Both the position numbers and the translations under genes were made by a program. A stretch of DNA of 5,529 bases, from assembly GCA_023451915.1 (NCBI GenBank), contig JAEXXS010000452.1, positions 1-5,529 on the forward strand, in the 5' to 3' direction. Positions 5,380 through 5,529 of this stretch are shown one piece after another. Numbering within the stretch: the stretch's first letter is position 1; the number at the start of each line of letters is the position of its first letter. Source of the DNA: Pseudomonadota bacterium (lineage in GTDB: Bacteria > Pseudomonadota > Alphaproteobacteria > Rhizobiales > Rhizobiaceae). The notes under the pieces were generated by a model. That model did no database searches. It saw only the letters and a list, made by a program, of their open reading frames with translations, and was not told the DNA's origin.

Positions 5380-5529
5380 ATGAAAATTGCAGTAGCAGGA
5401 GACAGCGCTGGCGAAGGTCTGGCCAAGGTTCTTGCCGACCACCTCAAGGACCGTTTCGAGGTTTCGGAAATCTCGCGCACCGATGCCGGTGCCGATGCGT
5501 TCTACGCCAATCTTTCCGACCGGGTTGCA
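5380..5529 (+). CDS. eryI: EryI (RpiB homologue), D-erythrulose 4-phosphate isomerase, 5' part
   Basis: The first 50 codons of an RpiB/LacA-type sugar-phosphate isomerase; the gene continues past the window (RpiB proteins are ~145-160 residues). It starts [18 protein letters not shown], the N-terminal strand-loop-helix of RpiB. The usual motif is G-x-D-H-A-G, where Asp and His contact the substrate; here Asp8 is kept but the His is Ser9. The downstream segment, usually containing Tyr-Pro-Asp, reads [10 protein letters not shown]. In Brucella this enzyme performs the last step, D-erythrulose 4-phosphate to D-erythrose 4-phosphate, feeding the pentose phosphate pathway. The His to Ser change fits a shift from ribose 5-phosphate to a shorter sugar, but that is inference. 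Lying 28 bases after eryH on the same strand, with a strong ribosome site, it is probably co-transcribed with it. Confidence 0.87.
   Translation, partial: MKIAVAGDSAGEGLAKVLADHLKDRFEVSEISRTDAGADAFYANLSDRVA

Overview
This window reads as the erythritol catabolism locus of a Brucella-type alphaproteobacterium (Brucella/Ochrobactrum group; Brucella most likely). Three things point there: the gene order eryB-eryC-eryD followed by a DeoR-family regulator, a divergent triosephosphate isomerase (eryH, formerly tpiA2) and a divergent RpiB (eryI); moderately GC-rich coding sequence; and, between eryC and eryD, a ~104-bp palindromic intergenic repeat that looks like the Bru-RS / rhizobial RIME class. 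All genes are on the + strand and none is visibly broken. The species assignment comes from recognition by memory, not from a database search.

Layout. Positions 1-81 are the end of an upstream gene (by synteny eryA, erythritol kinase; its stop cannot be assigned with confidence) plus the eryB ribosome binding site. eryB (82-1590) is a GlpD-like FAD dehydrogenase. eryC (1598-2530) is a TIM-barrel sugar-phosphate epimerase of the xylose isomerase superfamily, and its TAG stop forms the first bases of the palindromic repeat (2528-2631). A leader with a weak dyad precedes eryD (2767-3702), a SorC-family repressor. The 100-bp gap after eryD holds a striking 13-bp inverted repeat built from four TCACA half-sites, a good operator candidate. 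Next come the DeoR-family regulator (best start TTG 3803, end 4564), eryH (4581-5351) and the first 50 codons of eryI (5380 to the window edge).

How the genes work together (established for Brucella, Barbier et al. 2014 PNAS). Erythritol is phosphorylated by EryA, outside the window. EryB oxidises the product to L-3-tetrulose-4-phosphate (= D-erythrulose 1-phosphate). EryC inverts it to the enantiomer (= L-erythrulose 1-phosphate). EryH shifts the carbonyl to give D-erythrulose 4-phosphate, and EryI converts that to D-erythrose 4-phosphate, which enters the pentose phosphate pathway. The pathway itself is therefore known. The less-described points are the operator-like palindrome before the DeoR gene, the repeat that supplies the eryC stop codon, and active-site substitutions in EryH and EryI that fit their changed substrates.
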